A stretch of 64,000 bases of DNA from Pseudomonas bharatica CSV86 (GTDB lineage: Bacteria; Pseudomonadota; Gammaproteobacteria; Pseudomonadales; Pseudomonadaceae): contig NZ_AMWJ02000007.1 in NCBI RefSeq assembly GCF_000319305.2, positions 1-64,000 on the forward strand, in the 5' to 3' direction. The notes beneath the pieces were generated by a model that searched no databases, had not been told where the DNA came from, and saw only the letters and a list, made by a program, of their open reading frames with translations. Position 1 is the first letter of the stretch. Each line of letters opens with the position of its first letter. Of the stretch, positions 10,089-19,307 are shown piece by piece. The position numbers and the translations under genes are program-made.

Positions 10089-10114
10089 TTTTTCTGGTGC
10101 GGAGACAGGAATCG
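10010..10114. repeat. Degenerate att remnant: partial tRNA-Thr 3' end plus terminator and GGGGACAG word
   Basis: The segment holds AAAGGGGACAGAT (10013), the terminator copy GGCCTGCATTCACTGCAAGCC (10063-10083 region) and TGGTGCGGAGACAGGAATCG at 10095-10114, which is the 3' end of the tRNA-Thr gene with one C missing. After 10114 similarity ends. The same block recurs better preserved at 15770-15885, so 10.1-15.8 kb is flanked by direct repeats. Confidence 0.75.
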
Positions 10115-10349
10115 TATCAACACGAAAGAGGCTGAATTCAATGGGTATCGTTCTTCAGGCTATGACTCATTATCTCTAAAATTATCCTCAGCCTGTTTCT
10201 AGGCTCCCGGCCGCCGTGAAAAAACCTGACAGGATGATGAAATGCGCTGAGGCATTCTGCCATCCATTCGCTAAGGTCAGCTTCAGGCTCTTCTAGAGGA
10301 TTGCAGTTATCGACATTAAGCTGCCTTTACCAAAAGGGAGCAATCGGGC

Positions 10350-10577
10350 ATGAGCGGCCATCAAGACGCGCAGCACTGCGAAATTTCGCTTAACTGTTGT
10401 ACCTTGGACCAATCCTTGAGCAGGGCTCTGAAGGATTACGAGGACGGGATGGCGGTTAGTCGGAATGACATGCGCCGACTAACCTACACCATGAGAGCTG
10501 CACGAGAGTTCTCAACCAGGGTTCGCAGGCAACTCGAATACATGCTCAGCGCCGAACCAGGCTGTGATCTGAGCTAG
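10350..10577 (+). CDS. Small hypothetical protein
   Basis: A 75-residue frame starts at an ATG with AAAGGGAG upstream. The product is hydrophilic and helical (SLSRALKDYEDGMAVSRNDMRRLTYTMRAAREFSTRVRRQLEY) with no recognised domain. It converges with and overlaps the last ~66 bases of the helicase gene, which lowers confidence that it is expressed. Confidence 0.45.
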   Translation: MSGHQDAQHCEISLNCCTLDQSLSRALKDYEDGMAVSRNDMRRLTYTMRAAREFSTRVRRQLEYMLSAEPGCDLS

Positions 10578-12266
10578 CGCTGCCGGGCTTAGCAGTTGAG
10601 TAAAAAGCAAAGCTAAACGGACTTTGGGACGAGAACACGCGACGTAGAAGAGGTTACGATTGCTTTCGAATTTCTCACGCCTGTTCGCCGGTGGCCCCGG
10701 CTGAAACCACTCAAGCATTTCAGCGAAATTATATTGGTTCCAGCCTCGGCCCAGCACAACGATCACGTTTTCGAACTCAGCTCCCTTTACCCCGTGTTTT
10801 GTCGCGAACGGCGTATGCCCATCGATGAATTGGTCCAGCGCTATCAGCTCCGAGTAAGGAACTTCCCTTAGCTTTCGAAGCTGAGTAATCCTGCGCGGCT
10901 CGTCCTCACCTGGTTCTACACCGGCGTCCTGTAACCCTTGCTCATTTCGTAGCACCGCATTGGGGAGTTGCATCTGCGGTACGGCCATGATGTGGTCAAT
11001 CACCTCGCCGATGGTACCGGTCAACCTCAGTTCGAGAAGCGCCTCCATTGCCTCAGTCCAAGCGACTTTGTCGCTGTGCCTTTGAATCGTTGGCCGATCG
11101 CTTGCCAGGTGCCCAAACATGGCGCCGTATCTACGCTGTTGATATGCGACACATGCTGGCTCAAGCTGATCTGCCAGATACTTGATATGGGGATCTTCCT
11201 TCTTCAGCCAGGGATCGTTGAACTGTCCAAAAATCGGAGGGATCGAGGAGTACCCCTGCTCACGAGCAATGCCTCTGTGGTTCAAAATCAGAATCTTGGT
11301 CTTCTGGGGAGAGAGGTCCCATCCTTCGACGTTTAGCTGAACTTTCAAGCATTCGAAGTAAGCACGAGCCGCTTCAGGGCTGGTGTCGCCAGTCCAGTGT
11401 CCACCCCCGGCTCCCGTGCGCCGTGCTCCAGGCCAGCGATTGGTATGGAACACCCGGGCTTCACCGATCAAGTCCGGATCTCTTACCTCTTGTTGCAAGC
11501 CTGGTCGCATCTGATTCAACACATCGACAATCCGCGATGCCGAGCGAAAATTCGCATTTTTTTCGATCGGCTGGAGTGCCTCATGCTCTACCAGGCCGCA
11601 GCCCTCATCGTAAATTTTTTGCCAATGGTCACCAAACAGGCCAATCATCGGCCCCTCACCGCGATCTAGAAACCACGATTTCAGTGCACCGACAAAATGC
11701 TCATCCGTGTCCTGATACTCGTCGACAAACAGGATCGGATATCGGGACGTCAATACGGCCCTAAACTTCGGAGACGGAAGCGCCTGAACCATCAAGGTCA
11801 GAACATCTTCGTGCCGAATCGAGACTTCGTCCTCCGATACGCGTGGAATACCCATTTCGTAATGGATGCGCCTGTTGCCTACGCCTCCCACCGTTTCAAA
11901 GCGATCTTGCCAAAAAGCTTCTGCGCCAAGGAATGCTCTCAGTGATGATTGAAAGTCTCTGAGCAATGACCAGCAGAAACCATGCACAGTCTCGGCTTGA
12001 ATTGCAGGGTGCGCCTGGAAGCGAGAGATGATCTCGTCTTTTGCCACATTGGTGTAAGTGATACACGCGACTTGCTGACGCTCCCGGATCAAAGCTGGAC
12101 CTCGGTGCTCAATCAATCGACTCAGTGCCTTCTCCAGCGAATAGGTCTTACCAGCTCCAGCACCTGCTTCCAGGCGAAAGCTTTGACCTTCGTCCAAACA
12201 AGCGAACATGCGCTCCAGAGCTTCTCGCCCTGCTCTGTCCGCGGGGCTTTCCTGAATGTCAGGCAT
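10512..12266 (-). CDS. gajB: UvrD/Rep-like superfamily 1 helicase, GajB-like
   Basis: The 584-residue protein shows the SF1 helicase motifs in order: Walker A LEAGAGAGKTYSL (~residue 31-43), motif Ia-type CITYTNVAKDEI, Walker B FVDEYQDTD, a GDHWQKIY motif III, motif V KHGVKGAEFENVIVV and motif VI NLFYVACSRPKVRLAL. Its ATG (12266) overlaps the end of the upstream nuclease gene by eight bases, so the two are translationally coupled. An OLD-family nuclease followed by a UvrD-like helicase is the gene content of the Gabija anti-phage system, in which GajB pairs with GajA. It is larger than the ~500-residue type member. The system name rests on motifs and order; no alignment was run. Confidence 0.82.
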   Translation of the reverse strand: MPDIQESPADRAGREALERMFACLDEGQSFRLEAGAGAGKTYSLEKALSRLIEHRGPALIRERQQVACITYTNVAKDEIISRFQAHPAIQAETVHGFCWSLLRDFQSSLRAFLGAEAFWQDRFETVGGVGNRRIHYEMGIPRVSEDEVSIRHEDVLTLMVQALPSPKFRAVLTSRYPILFVDEYQDTDEHFVGALKSWFLDRGEGPMIGLFGDHWQKIYDEGCGLVEHEALQPIEKNANFRSASRIVDVLNQMRPGLQQEVRDPDLIGEARVFHTNRWPGARRTGAGGGHWTGDTSPEAARAYFECLKVQLNVEGWDLSPQKTKILILNHRGIAREQGYSSIPPIFGQFNDPWLKKEDPHIKYLADQLEPACVAYQQRRYGAMFGHLASDRPTIQRHSDKVAWTEAMEALLELRLTGTIGEVIDHIMAVPQMQLPNAVLRNEQGLQDAGVEPGEDEPRRITQLRKLREVPYSELIALDQFIDGHTPFATKHGVKGAEFENVIVVLGRGWNQYNFAEMLEWFQPGPPANRREKFESNRNLFYVACSRPKVRLALLFTQLLSPAALAQITAWFGAEHVFELPANPG

Positions 12267-14337
12267 CGCCTTGCCCTCCTTCAGCGGCCACTGCTTCGCC
12301 AACAACCTCAACCACTGCGGCCATGGTCCGAGCAGCCATTTGGGTATCAACGACCGGCGCCCCGACTGCGAGCCAACGCAATCCTTCAGCGATGTATCTA
12401 GGCACGTTCCAGTTCGTATCATCGATCGCGTATTTCAACGCAAAAGCTGACTTTTTCTGGTCCGCCGCATGCTCGTAAGCTAGGGATGCCACATCGCCCT
12501 GCCCCAGCTGAAATCGATCAAGGTTCGCCAGGATGAACGCGTCCTCAAAGCTTCTGCCTGAAGGCCCGGGTTCGTTCCCCTCCGGAATTTGGTAGGCGAT
12601 GCGCCTCAATCCTCTGGTCTTCTCTGCTGACGTTTTCGCCAGCAGTTGGGCAGGAGTGACTTCGGCCTCAAACCAGTCTTTGAGGCAGGCATTGCTCGTG
12701 TACAGCCCCTCCGCAACAGGACAGGCGTTTCGTTTTCTCTCTGCGTTCGGCTTAACGGAGTCAATGTCAGTCACGATCAGCGTACGCAGTTCCAGGAAAT
12801 TAAGAAGGTCATGGAACCGATGTGCGTATGCGCCGCCAACCTCCATAACCGTCAAATACTGACTTGCCAGCTGAGGCTCACCGACCGCAGCTGCATCAGT
12901 TTTGGCGATCATGGTTGGCAGCAGCAATCGTTCTGATGTTCCCTCGATCAAGATGGCTTTGTCCGCAAAGAAAAGGTCGCAGCGAGTGAGCGTCAGGTAC
13001 TGATACAGAAAATCTCTGTCCGGTGCTGGAGCCCCGCCCATACCCCACCTCAAGTCCTTGACCTTGGACTGCCGAATTCCGTGTTCATCGGTCATAGAGA
13101 GAAAGTAACGCATGGTTTCGAAGCGCGCTTCGTTGGCCATGTGCGGAGAGTGGGTAGAAATTACAAACTGCACTGGCCAAGGACGGCTGTCATTCAGTTG
13201 CTGCTCGAACGCGCCCTTGATCAGGTGCAATTGTCGGATGAAGACCTCCTGCATTTGCGGATGCAAATGGGCCTCAGGCTCCTCAATGAAGATTAGGTGT
13301 ACGCTTGCTGCTGCGGGCGTAGCTTGGAACTCCCTGAAGAATTTCAGTAATTGCAGAAGTATGTACACCAGGTTACGGACGCCGAGTCCGTTGTAGCTTT
13401 CCGGGAGGGTCAGGCCGTTTACCCCCCTGTATCTGACCTGCGTGTGGTCTTTAAGCAGGCGCTCGACATCGAAAGTGGTCACGGTGGTGAGGCCTGGGTC
13501 ATCTAAGCCTGGATAGCCGAAAAGCTCGAACGTAGGGAGCAGCGAGGTCAATCCGGCGTTGAAACCGTCATGCAGCTCCTTTTGAATCTTCTCCACTGCG
13601 CCATGGAGCTGTTCGGCTGTGGTTCGCTTCTCGGGATCTGTGGGGTCGGTCAATGCCGATTGGAACAGTACCTCCACCACCTTCCCAAGAACATCGCGCT
13701 CTCGGTGTGTATCGTCATCTAGGCCCCGTTGCGCATTGATGAATCCGCCACGGATCAACGTAGTGAGTGCTTTAAGGTCGAGGTCCTTGCGGTTCGTAGG
13801 ATCGTTGGGGTCGACCGCTTCCAGGCGAGGCTCGTAGGCCGCGGCCAGGCGTTTCTTTATCAGGCTGAAAAAGCCAGGACGTTGATCCCCCTGCTCCGCG
13901 TTGGGAGCAATGATTTCCGCGAAAAGCGACTCAAGGGCTGTCGCCCGTGGTCCATAGGTCAAGACGATGCGCGCACAAGAACAATCTGGATCTAGGTCTA
14001 CGATACATTCGCTGAGCGGCCCCAGATCTGGGGCATCAATGTCATAGGAAATGTCCAGTGTGACCCTAACAACGGGAAGCATGGCGGCAACATCGGAGCG
14101 GGCTATCTCGCCGTGAAATGCATTGAAGGCCGTCCAAAACTCTTCGTGACTTCCCAGGGAGAAATCCTCAAGCCTGAAAGAGGGAGCCCTGTCTGAAAGG
14201 AGCCGACGAAACACCTCAGCGATGGAGGTTTTGCCACAGTTGTTGCGTCCGACAATCAGCGTCGTGCCGTCTTCTAGGCCAAGGCTGACATTCTGAAGCA
14301 GTCTGAAATTTTGAATCTCAACGCGCTCGATCCGCAT
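12259..14337 (-). CDS. gajA: OLD-family ATP-dependent endonuclease (ABC ATPase plus TOPRIM), GajA-like
   Basis: The N-terminal ATPase has Walker A VGRNNCGKTSIAEVF (~residue 30), and later the ABC-type Walker B LIFIEEPEAHLHPQMQEVF with a switch histidine in VISTHSPHMANEA. The C-terminal TOPRIM nuclease shows ILIEGTSERLLLPTMI (the catalytic Glu) and IVTDIDSVKP (the DxD metal site). This architecture is that of OLD nucleases and of Gabija GajA, a nucleotide-sensing DNA nickase. The ATG at 14337 opens MRIERVEIQNFRLL, the usual family N-terminus, after AGGGA; upstream in-frame starts reach 14463 and cannot be excluded. At ~692 residues it exceeds the 578-residue type member, with extra sequence inside the ATPase. 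The downstream helicase gene overlaps it. Confidence 0.87.
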   Translation of the reverse strand: MRIERVEIQNFRLLQNVSLGLEDGTTLIVGRNNCGKTSIAEVFRRLLSDRAPSFRLEDFSLGSHEEFWTAFNAFHGEIARSDVAAMLPVVRVTLDISYDIDAPDLGPLSECIVDLDPDCSCARIVLTYGPRATALESLFAEIIAPNAEQGDQRPGFFSLIKKRLAAAYEPRLEAVDPNDPTNRKDLDLKALTTLIRGGFINAQRGLDDDTHRERDVLGKVVEVLFQSALTDPTDPEKRTTAEQLHGAVEKIQKELHDGFNAGLTSLLPTFELFGYPGLDDPGLTTVTTFDVERLLKDHTQVRYRGVNGLTLPESYNGLGVRNLVYILLQLLKFFREFQATPAAASVHLIFIEEPEAHLHPQMQEVFIRQLHLIKGAFEQQLNDSRPWPVQFVISTHSPHMANEARFETMRYFLSMTDEHGIRQSKVKDLRWGMGGAPAPDRDFLYQYLTLTRCDLFFADKAILIEGTSERLLLPTMIAKTDAAAVGEPQLASQYLTVMEVGGAYAHRFHDLLNFLELRTLIVTDIDSVKPNAERKRNACPVAEGLYTSNACLKDWFEAEVTPAQLLAKTSAEKTRGLRRIAYQIPEGNEPGPSGRSFEDAFILANLDRFQLGQGDVASLAYEHAADQKKSAFALKYAIDDTNWNVPRYIAEGLRWLAVGAPVVDTQMAARTMAAVVEVVGEAVAAEGGQGDA

Positions 14338-14463
14338 GATGTCCCTACCGTGAAATCGTATGGCCATCACTGTAGATGCTGAATTGGAGCAGTCAATGTC
14401 AGGACAATTCTCCTCAACGCACTCGCTGTCCGCGACCAATAGGTTTGGATGGGAAGCAGCCAT

Positions 14464-14702
14464 TCACGAATGACCGCTTCCGGCCCAGGCGGTGTGAAAA
14501 TCTTCGTCGCGATCAGGCTGGTTAGAAAACAACCCGAATTTCGCGCTTCTACGCGAATTGTGGGTAGCCTGAATAGCTAAGCTTTGACAGATTTCACGAA
14601 AGCTCGCGTTCGAGCAGAAAATGCTCCGAACACATGAATGTAATTGCAGCAACTAAATCGCTTAGATAGACTCGACCTCAATCTAACTACCAATGGTGTC
14701 AC
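14464..14702. promoter_or_regulatory. Divergent intergenic region upstream of the Gabija-like pair
   Basis: About 240 bases separate the nuclease gene from the next plus-strand gene. It must contain the defence-gene promoter. No operator or RNA is recognised. Confidence 0.35.
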
Positions 14703-14966
14703 ATGAAAACCTACAGCTACATACCCTACTACCAAGGGCCAACCCCGACTAATCCAATGCGAGACGAACTCTCCACCGATGAGCAAGAGCAGAAGCTTGA
14801 GGCATTCTACGCAGACATAGCAACTCACTTTGAGGATATAGGCTGCACAGTTAAAAGGAACAGCGTTGGCTTGATTAGCATTACAACAGATATGCCTGAG
14901 AAGGACTGCCATGATATTGTTAAAGGGCTACTAATTAGCCTAGACCTGCGTGCTGATAAACTTTAA
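14703..14966 (+). CDS. Small hypothetical protein, first gene of a two-gene unit
   Basis: The 87-residue product (MKTYSYIPYYQGPTPTNPMR...) is acidic with a predicted helix DEQEQKLEAFYADIATHFEDIGC and a C-terminal beta/alpha segment. I do not recognise it. No strong ribosome site precedes the ATG, but the next gene starts 12 bases after its stop, which suggests an operon. Base composition is lower in GC than the core genome, in keeping with transfer. Confidence 0.55.
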   Translation: MKTYSYIPYYQGPTPTNPMRDELSTDEQEQKLEAFYADIATHFEDIGCTVKRNSVGLISITTDMPEKDCHDIVKGLLISLDLRADKL

Positions 14967-14978
14967 GGAACCCAATAG

Positions 14979-15760
14979 ATGACTCGTGTGGCAGTGGAGG
15001 CTACCACCAAAAAGCACCATAAAACCAAGAATTGGGCACCTATCGCTGCCATTGCATTAATGATTTGCACAACGGCAGTAGCAGCACCTTGGCTCTGGCA
15101 ATTCTCTGCATCCGGGTTAAGCACAAGCCCTGCTGATTGGGGCGTGTTTGGCGACTACTTCGGGGGGTACTGTCAACTTTAATATCCGTTCTTGGATTCA
15201 TCGGCATCATAGCCACTATAAAAACTCAATCAGATACCATTTCTACTCAGCTTTCTGGAATCGCTCAGGAAAAGGAAATTCGAGACGATGAGGTTTATAG
15301 CAAACAATCGCTTGAATGCCTTAACGAAGCCTTGGATAAGCTTAAGAGCCCCTTAGATGGCAAACTCTATAGAAGCCGTCTTGCATGGCTGGAATCTGCC
15401 CGCCTAATAGTCACTGCACAGGATCTTGCTGGCCGCATCAAAAGCGATAGCATGCAGCATACCTATAAGGCAGCAGAGAAGGTGATTCGCTCTAAATTTA
15501 GCACTATGCTCAACCCTGACAACAGCCCTGAGACAATGCAGCCCAGTTACTTCTACCACATGGATTGGGATCGCTGGATCACAGGGCAACGACAAGAACC
15601 AATACACGAAACTTCAGCCTATGTAATCTATAAATTTGCTAGCTGGCAAAGCGATACAGTTGATGAGCTTGACTCTGTGGAGAAGGTAGATTTCAAAAAT
15701 ATCAGTGAGCGATACTTTGGCGCCCGTCACTTCCTTGAAAATGGCAAGGATCAAAAATAG
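14979..15760 (+). pseudogene. Two-transmembrane protein with cytoplasmic helical domain, frameshifted
   Basis: The ATG at 14979 follows AAGGAACC. The first frame gives a charged start, one membrane helix (WAPIAAIALMICTTAVAAPWLW) and DWGVFGDYFGG; the second, entered at a G run at 15162-15167, continues VLSTLISVLGFIGIIATIKTQ, a second membrane helix, then ~170 soluble residues. One added G restores a single ~260-residue protein. The segment around GDYFGGVLSTLISVLGF resembles the N-terminus of two-helix proteins sometimes annotated as putative phage abortive-infection proteins; I hold this loosely. Its place next to the Gabija-like pair makes a defence role plausible but unproven. Confidence 0.6.
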
Positions 15761-15769
15761 CGGACGAAA

Positions 15770-15885
15770 AAAGGGGACAGATTTTTTGCCATCCCCTAAA
15801 ACAAAAAAGGCCTGCATTCACTGCAAGCCCTGATTTTTCTGGTGCCGGAGACAGGAATCGAACCTGCGACCTTCGCGTTACGAGT
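15770..15885. repeat. att site: partial tRNA-Thr(CGT) copy with terminator, integrase end of the second island
   Basis: Bases 15840-15885 are identical over 46 bases to 36700-36745, covering the tRNA 3' end through the anticodon loop, and then diverge. Upstream lie a copy of the tRNA terminator (GGCCTGCATTCACTGCAAGCC) and AAAAAGGGGACAGATTTTT. Without its 5' half the copy cannot be a working tRNA. An integrase gene begins 160 bases further on, so this is the left attachment site. Confidence 0.88.
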
Positions 15886-16045
15886 TAGATGCTCTTATGT
15901 TTTACCAATCTTCATCACCCCTACAGACCTATGCAGAATGGGCCTTTCAGCTTAGTCTTGGCTTAACGAACCATCACCCAGATGGACCATTTTTGATAGC
16001 CCGTGCTAGCCCAGCGCTAGCCAAGCGATTCAGGTTGAAGCCACG

Positions 16046-17401
16046 ATGAAGCTGAAGTTCACCAAGACCGCACTGATGGCCATCGAGCCGCCGGCTATTA
16101 ACCGCTTGAATGTCTACGATACCGAGATCCCCAAGCTGGTACTTCGCATTACCGCAGCAGGCAGCCGTACCTTTTATGTGATCAAGCGGGTTGCTGGCGC
16201 CATGGAGTGGGTCAAACTCGGATCCTTCCCCGAGATGACGGTCGAGCAGGCCCGCACCAATGCACAGAAGGTGCTCAGCGAATTCGCCACCGGGGCCAAT
16301 CCAGCAGCCGTCCGTCGAGCGATCCGAGAGGAGCCCACTTTCCTCGACGTGTTCCAGCAGTACCTGTCTGAAAAGAAAAAGCGCGACGGCTCCCCGCTTA
16401 GTGAACGCACCAAACGCGACTATACGGATGTGGTGAACATGTATCTGGCGCCAATCCATAGCAGCAAGCTGTCGCAGATAACACGGTCCGAAATAAAGAC
16501 GATTCACTCTAGGACGACGAAGAAAAGCCCCGCTCAAGCTGATCGCGCGATCATCGTCGTCTCGTCGGTCTACAACTTTGCTGCTGACCTCGAAATGTTC
16601 ACCGGCAGCAATCCTGCAAGCCGCATCCAGAAAAACCCTGCACCCTCTCGGGACCGGTTCGCTCTGGCACCCGAACTCCCCTATCTGATGGAAGCCATCG
16701 CGGAATCGGATCTCTGTGACTTCTTCTTATTGTCATTGCTGACTGGGGCGCGCCGCTCGAACGTGCAAGAAATGGCATGGCGCGACCTCGATATGGATGC
16801 GGCCGTCTGGCGCCTTGGCATGACGAAAAACGGTACTCCCCAGAATGTCACCCTTTCACCAGAAGCCGTAACCACACTCAGAAACCGGCAGCGCCAAACG
16901 AAAGGATCCAGCTTTGTGTTCCCAGGCTCCGGTAAGACGGGTCACCTGGTAGAGCCCAAGAAGGCATGGGCGACGGTACTGCGACGCGCCAGCATGCGCC
17001 GTCTACTGGACCTCCTGGAGCAGAATGAGAAACTGAGCTCCGATGAACGCCAATTCGCCGATGCGCTGCTTCTGAGCGCATCCGCAAAAGCAGATAAGCA
17101 ATATCGGGCTCTGGCGAATGAACTGGGTATTGATCCTGCTCTTTACGACATGGCAGATCTACGCATTCACGATCTGCGTCGCACCCTCGGGAGCTGGCAA
17201 GCCAAAACGGGGGCATCACTCGCGATCATCGGCAAGAGCCTTAACCACAAGACGCACCAGGCAACACAGATTTATGCACGGCTAGATTTAGACCCTGTAC
17301 GTCAGTCGGTCAATACAGCAACGCAGGCGATGCTTGAAGCGGCAGGCAGGAAAAGACCCGCCGATGTGGTGAGCCTTCCTCGAAAAACCAGCACAATCTG
17401 A
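16046..17401 (+). CDS. P4-type tyrosine integrase
   Basis: The 451-residue protein starts with the DUF4102-type arm-binding domain (MKLKFTKTALMAIEPPAINRLNVYDTEIPKLVLRIT), followed by a core-binding domain and the tyrosine recombinase catalytic domain. Visible catalytic elements are the first Arg in LTGARRSNVQEMAWRDLD, the HxxR box in IHDLRRTLGSWQ, the second His region in LNHKTHQATQIYARL and Tyr in that last motif. Integrases of this class use tRNA 3' ends; the adjacent partial tRNA-Thr copy and the whole tRNA at 36.7 kb fit that. The ATG at 16070 and others are possible, but the 16046 start gives the full family N-terminus. Confidence 0.93.
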   Translation: MKLKFTKTALMAIEPPAINRLNVYDTEIPKLVLRITAAGSRTFYVIKRVAGAMEWVKLGSFPEMTVEQARTNAQKVLSEFATGANPAAVRRAIREEPTFLDVFQQYLSEKKKRDGSPLSERTKRDYTDVVNMYLAPIHSSKLSQITRSEIKTIHSRTTKKSPAQADRAIIVVSSVYNFAADLEMFTGSNPASRIQKNPAPSRDRFALAPELPYLMEAIAESDLCDFFLLSLLTGARRSNVQEMAWRDLDMDAAVWRLGMTKNGTPQNVTLSPEAVTTLRNRQRQTKGSSFVFPGSGKTGHLVEPKKAWATVLRRASMRRLLDLLEQNEKLSSDERQFADALLLSASAKADKQYRALANELGIDPALYDMADLRIHDLRRTLGSWQAKTGASLAIIGKSLNHKTHQATQIYARLDLDPVRQSVNTATQAMLEAAGRKRPADVVSLPRKTSTI

Positions 17402-17416
17402 CAAGGCAAGCATTCT

Positions 17417-17998
17417 GTGAACCAAGATATTGTTGAGCCTCAACACAGACTCAAGCGTCAAGTAGCTTGCGTGGGACTCTTGCAGGGTGAGTTCCTAAAC
17501 TTCGTATGGGCGGAAGCTCCCGCGACATATGATGAACTCAACGCGCGATTTGTACGGCTGCTTTCTGAACTGGACAGCGCCGGTGGGCTGCCCCCAATTC
17601 TCGTCATGCAGCTTTTCGACGCTCTTGAGCAAAAGGCATTCGCTGAAATACGTAAACCAACGGCTCTGGCCGAGACAACACGTCCCGACGACCTCGCTGC
17701 AAAACTTCCCAAGCGTTATATAAAAGTCGCCAAGGCTGTTCGAAAACACGCTTACAAAGAAATGCAATCCAACCAAGCGAAGAGCGCAAGCAGAAGACCT
17801 CGGCCCGCAGGAAAACATCCTGATCGAGACAGGGTGATCAACCTATTGCGAGAGAGGCTCGCAAACGGGCAATTTGTGCCAGGTCGAAAACTGGAGATCG
17901 CCAAATTCGTGAGAGAAATCTACGACAGCTACCCTCGCCTAGGCCGCCACGAGACGATCAGAAACTGGGTAAAGAATCATTTGAAAACACACACCTAA
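17417..17998 (+). CDS. Hypothetical protein downstream of integrase
   Basis: A GTG start 16 bases after the integrase stop gives a 193-residue protein of unknown family. It has an N-terminal helical part (VACVGLLQGEFLNFVWAEAPATYDELNARFVRLLSEL) and a basic C-terminal half (KHPDRDRVINLLRERLANGQFVPGRKLEIAKFVREIY ... RHETIRNWVKNHLK) that looks like a winged or simple DNA-binding helical domain. It is probably co-transcribed with the integrase. A role in recombination control is a guess from position. Confidence 0.65.
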   Translation: MNQDIVEPQHRLKRQVACVGLLQGEFLNFVWAEAPATYDELNARFVRLLSELDSAGGLPPILVMQLFDALEQKAFAEIRKPTALAETTRPDDLAAKLPKRYIKVAKAVRKHAYKEMQSNQAKSASRRPRPAGKHPDRDRVINLLRERLANGQFVPGRKLEIAKFVREIYDSYPRLGRHETIRNWVKNHLKTHT

Positions 17999-18061
17999 CG
18001 CCCTGCCCGTGAGGAAATACAGCTTCATTTTCCCGACTATAGCCCTGACCGGTCATGACAC

Positions 18062-18083
18062 GCAGGGCTTCACGTAGCCCTGC
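18062..18083. repeat. Perfect 8-bp inverted repeat upstream of the AlpA-like gene
   Basis: GCAGGGCT and AGCCCTGC flank a six-base loop. There is no T tract, so it may be an operator for the regulator starting at 18112 rather than a terminator of the gene before it. Confidence 0.45.
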
Positions 18084-18111
18084 CTAGCTTAATTTCGTAC
18101 AGGGCTCCATC

Positions 18112-18384
18112 ATGAAACACCCAAACACTGATCAGATCGAGACGATCAAGGCCGAGATTGCGGCGCAGCTTGGTCATGACCCCAAAAATCCGCCTGTTCA
18201 TGTAGACGACAAGCAAGCAGCCCAAGTCTTGGGGGCTAAGACAAGCACCCTCTCTGTCTGGCGTTCAACCGGGCGTTACAACCTTCCCTTCCTCAAAGTT
18301 GGCCGTTTGGTGCGCTATCGGGTGAGCGATCTGGCCATCTTCCTGGCTCGCCGCACTGCTGACCATACGGGACAACCGCTCTAG
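18112..18384 (+). CDS. Helix-turn-helix DNA-binding protein, AlpA/excisionase-like
   Basis: The 90-residue product has a MerR-like winged HTH of the excisionase type: VDDKQAAQVLGAKTSTLSVWRSTGRYNLPFLKVGRLVRYRVSDLAIFL. In P4-like islands such proteins activate or direct excision together with the integrase, and this gene sits just 0.7 kb from the integrase in the same orientation. The ATG is supported by family length; no strong Shine-Dalgarno is seen. An inverted repeat lies directly upstream and may be its own operator. Confidence 0.8.
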   Translation: MKHPNTDQIETIKAEIAAQLGHDPKNPPVHVDDKQAAQVLGAKTSTLSVWRSTGRYNLPFLKVGRLVRYRVSDLAIFLARRTADHTGQPL

Positions 18385-18482
18385 CTAGTCCTTGCACAAC
18401 CGACCTGACTATCTCGTATGGATGCGCACCTATCCAAAGGTGCGCTGATCACAGCGCTAAATCCGGTGCATATAGTAACGAT

Positions 18483-19307
18483 ATGGGAACAATGCTTATT
18501 CGCCTGCTCGAACGCGGACACGAGGTCTGCATCGAATCAAGCCGGCTAATCATCCGATCAGCAAATAATCAGCCAGTACCCGAGTCATTTTTAGAAAAGC
18601 ACTCAGGGATGTTCCAGGAAATTCTCGACCGTATAAAACCCAAAGTATATGAGTATTATGAATACTCAGTCGCTGCCTACGATGGGCGCTACCCAGGCAT
18701 CACACTCCAATTTCGCCCCATTTTTGAAGGAGAATACAGCTTCGCAATTTTCAATGTGGAACTAACTCGCGAACGAGACACGAAGGCTGGCCGCCGAGGC
18801 GGGAAACTACCGCCAGGCCAATTTCGAATAAAAAGTGAGCGCTGTGGCTTCTATCAATTCTGGCTGCACTCGGGAGCAGTGTTTCCGCGACGCCTATCCG
18901 CGTTTCACGACTATATGGGGCGACTCAAAGGAATCCTATTCACTGCCGAATGCTCACGCAAAGAGCCGAAGCGCCTGGATGCGAAAACCATACGCCCCTT
19001 GTCCATTTCGGCGGAGACTGTACGAGAAGCATTTTTGCCGGACATGGTTCAGACAAACGCCGGACAAACTCCAGACAAACGCCGGACAATTTTGCCGGAC
19101 AAGGTCTCTACTCAGAGCCACGTAAACCGTGGCCTCCAGCCGAAATCAACTACGGGTACGTCGAAATACGGTAAAGCAGTAAACAGGGAGGCCGGTATAG
19201 GCACTCCACTGAGTCCCTCGATCCAGCGCATAAAAGACCAGAGCAACGATGAATGGACAGCACGCTTTTGCAGCCCTGCGGACCATCATCAGGGCATGGT
19301 TAGCTGA
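18483..19307 (+). CDS. Hypothetical island protein
   Basis: The 274-residue product is not recognised. Residues 1-160 form a compact-looking domain (MGTMLIRLLERGHEVCIESSRLIIRS ... YAAYDGRYPGITLQFRPIFEGEYSFAIFNVEL-type beta strands), while the rest is basic and low in predicted structure, with internally repeated PDK/PDKRR words (residues ~195-210). It sits in the part of tRNA-linked islands where replication or regulatory genes are usual, but nothing in it identifies such a function. Confidence 0.6.
   Translation: MGTMLIRLLERGHEVCIESSRLIIRSANNQPVPESFLEKHSGMFQEILDRIKPKVYEYYEYSVAAYDGRYPGITLQFRPIFEGEYSFAIFNVELTRERDTKAGRRGGKLPPGQFRIKSERCGFYQFWLHSGAVFPRRLSAFHDYMGRLKGILFTAECSRKEPKRLDAKTIRPLSISAETVREAFLPDMVQTNAGQTPDKRRTILPDKVSTQSHVNRGLQPKSTTGTSKYGKAVNREAGIGTPLSPSIQRIKDQSNDEWTARFCSPADHHQGMVS

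Noticed and set aside
15137-15760. A separate protein starting at TTG 15137.
   Set aside because: It begins inside the first frame of the membrane protein, and one added G makes a single natural sequence across the junction.
15840-15916. A second tRNA-Thr gene.
   Set aside because: Only the 3' 46 bases match; the D arm and 5' acceptor strand are absent, so it is an att copy.
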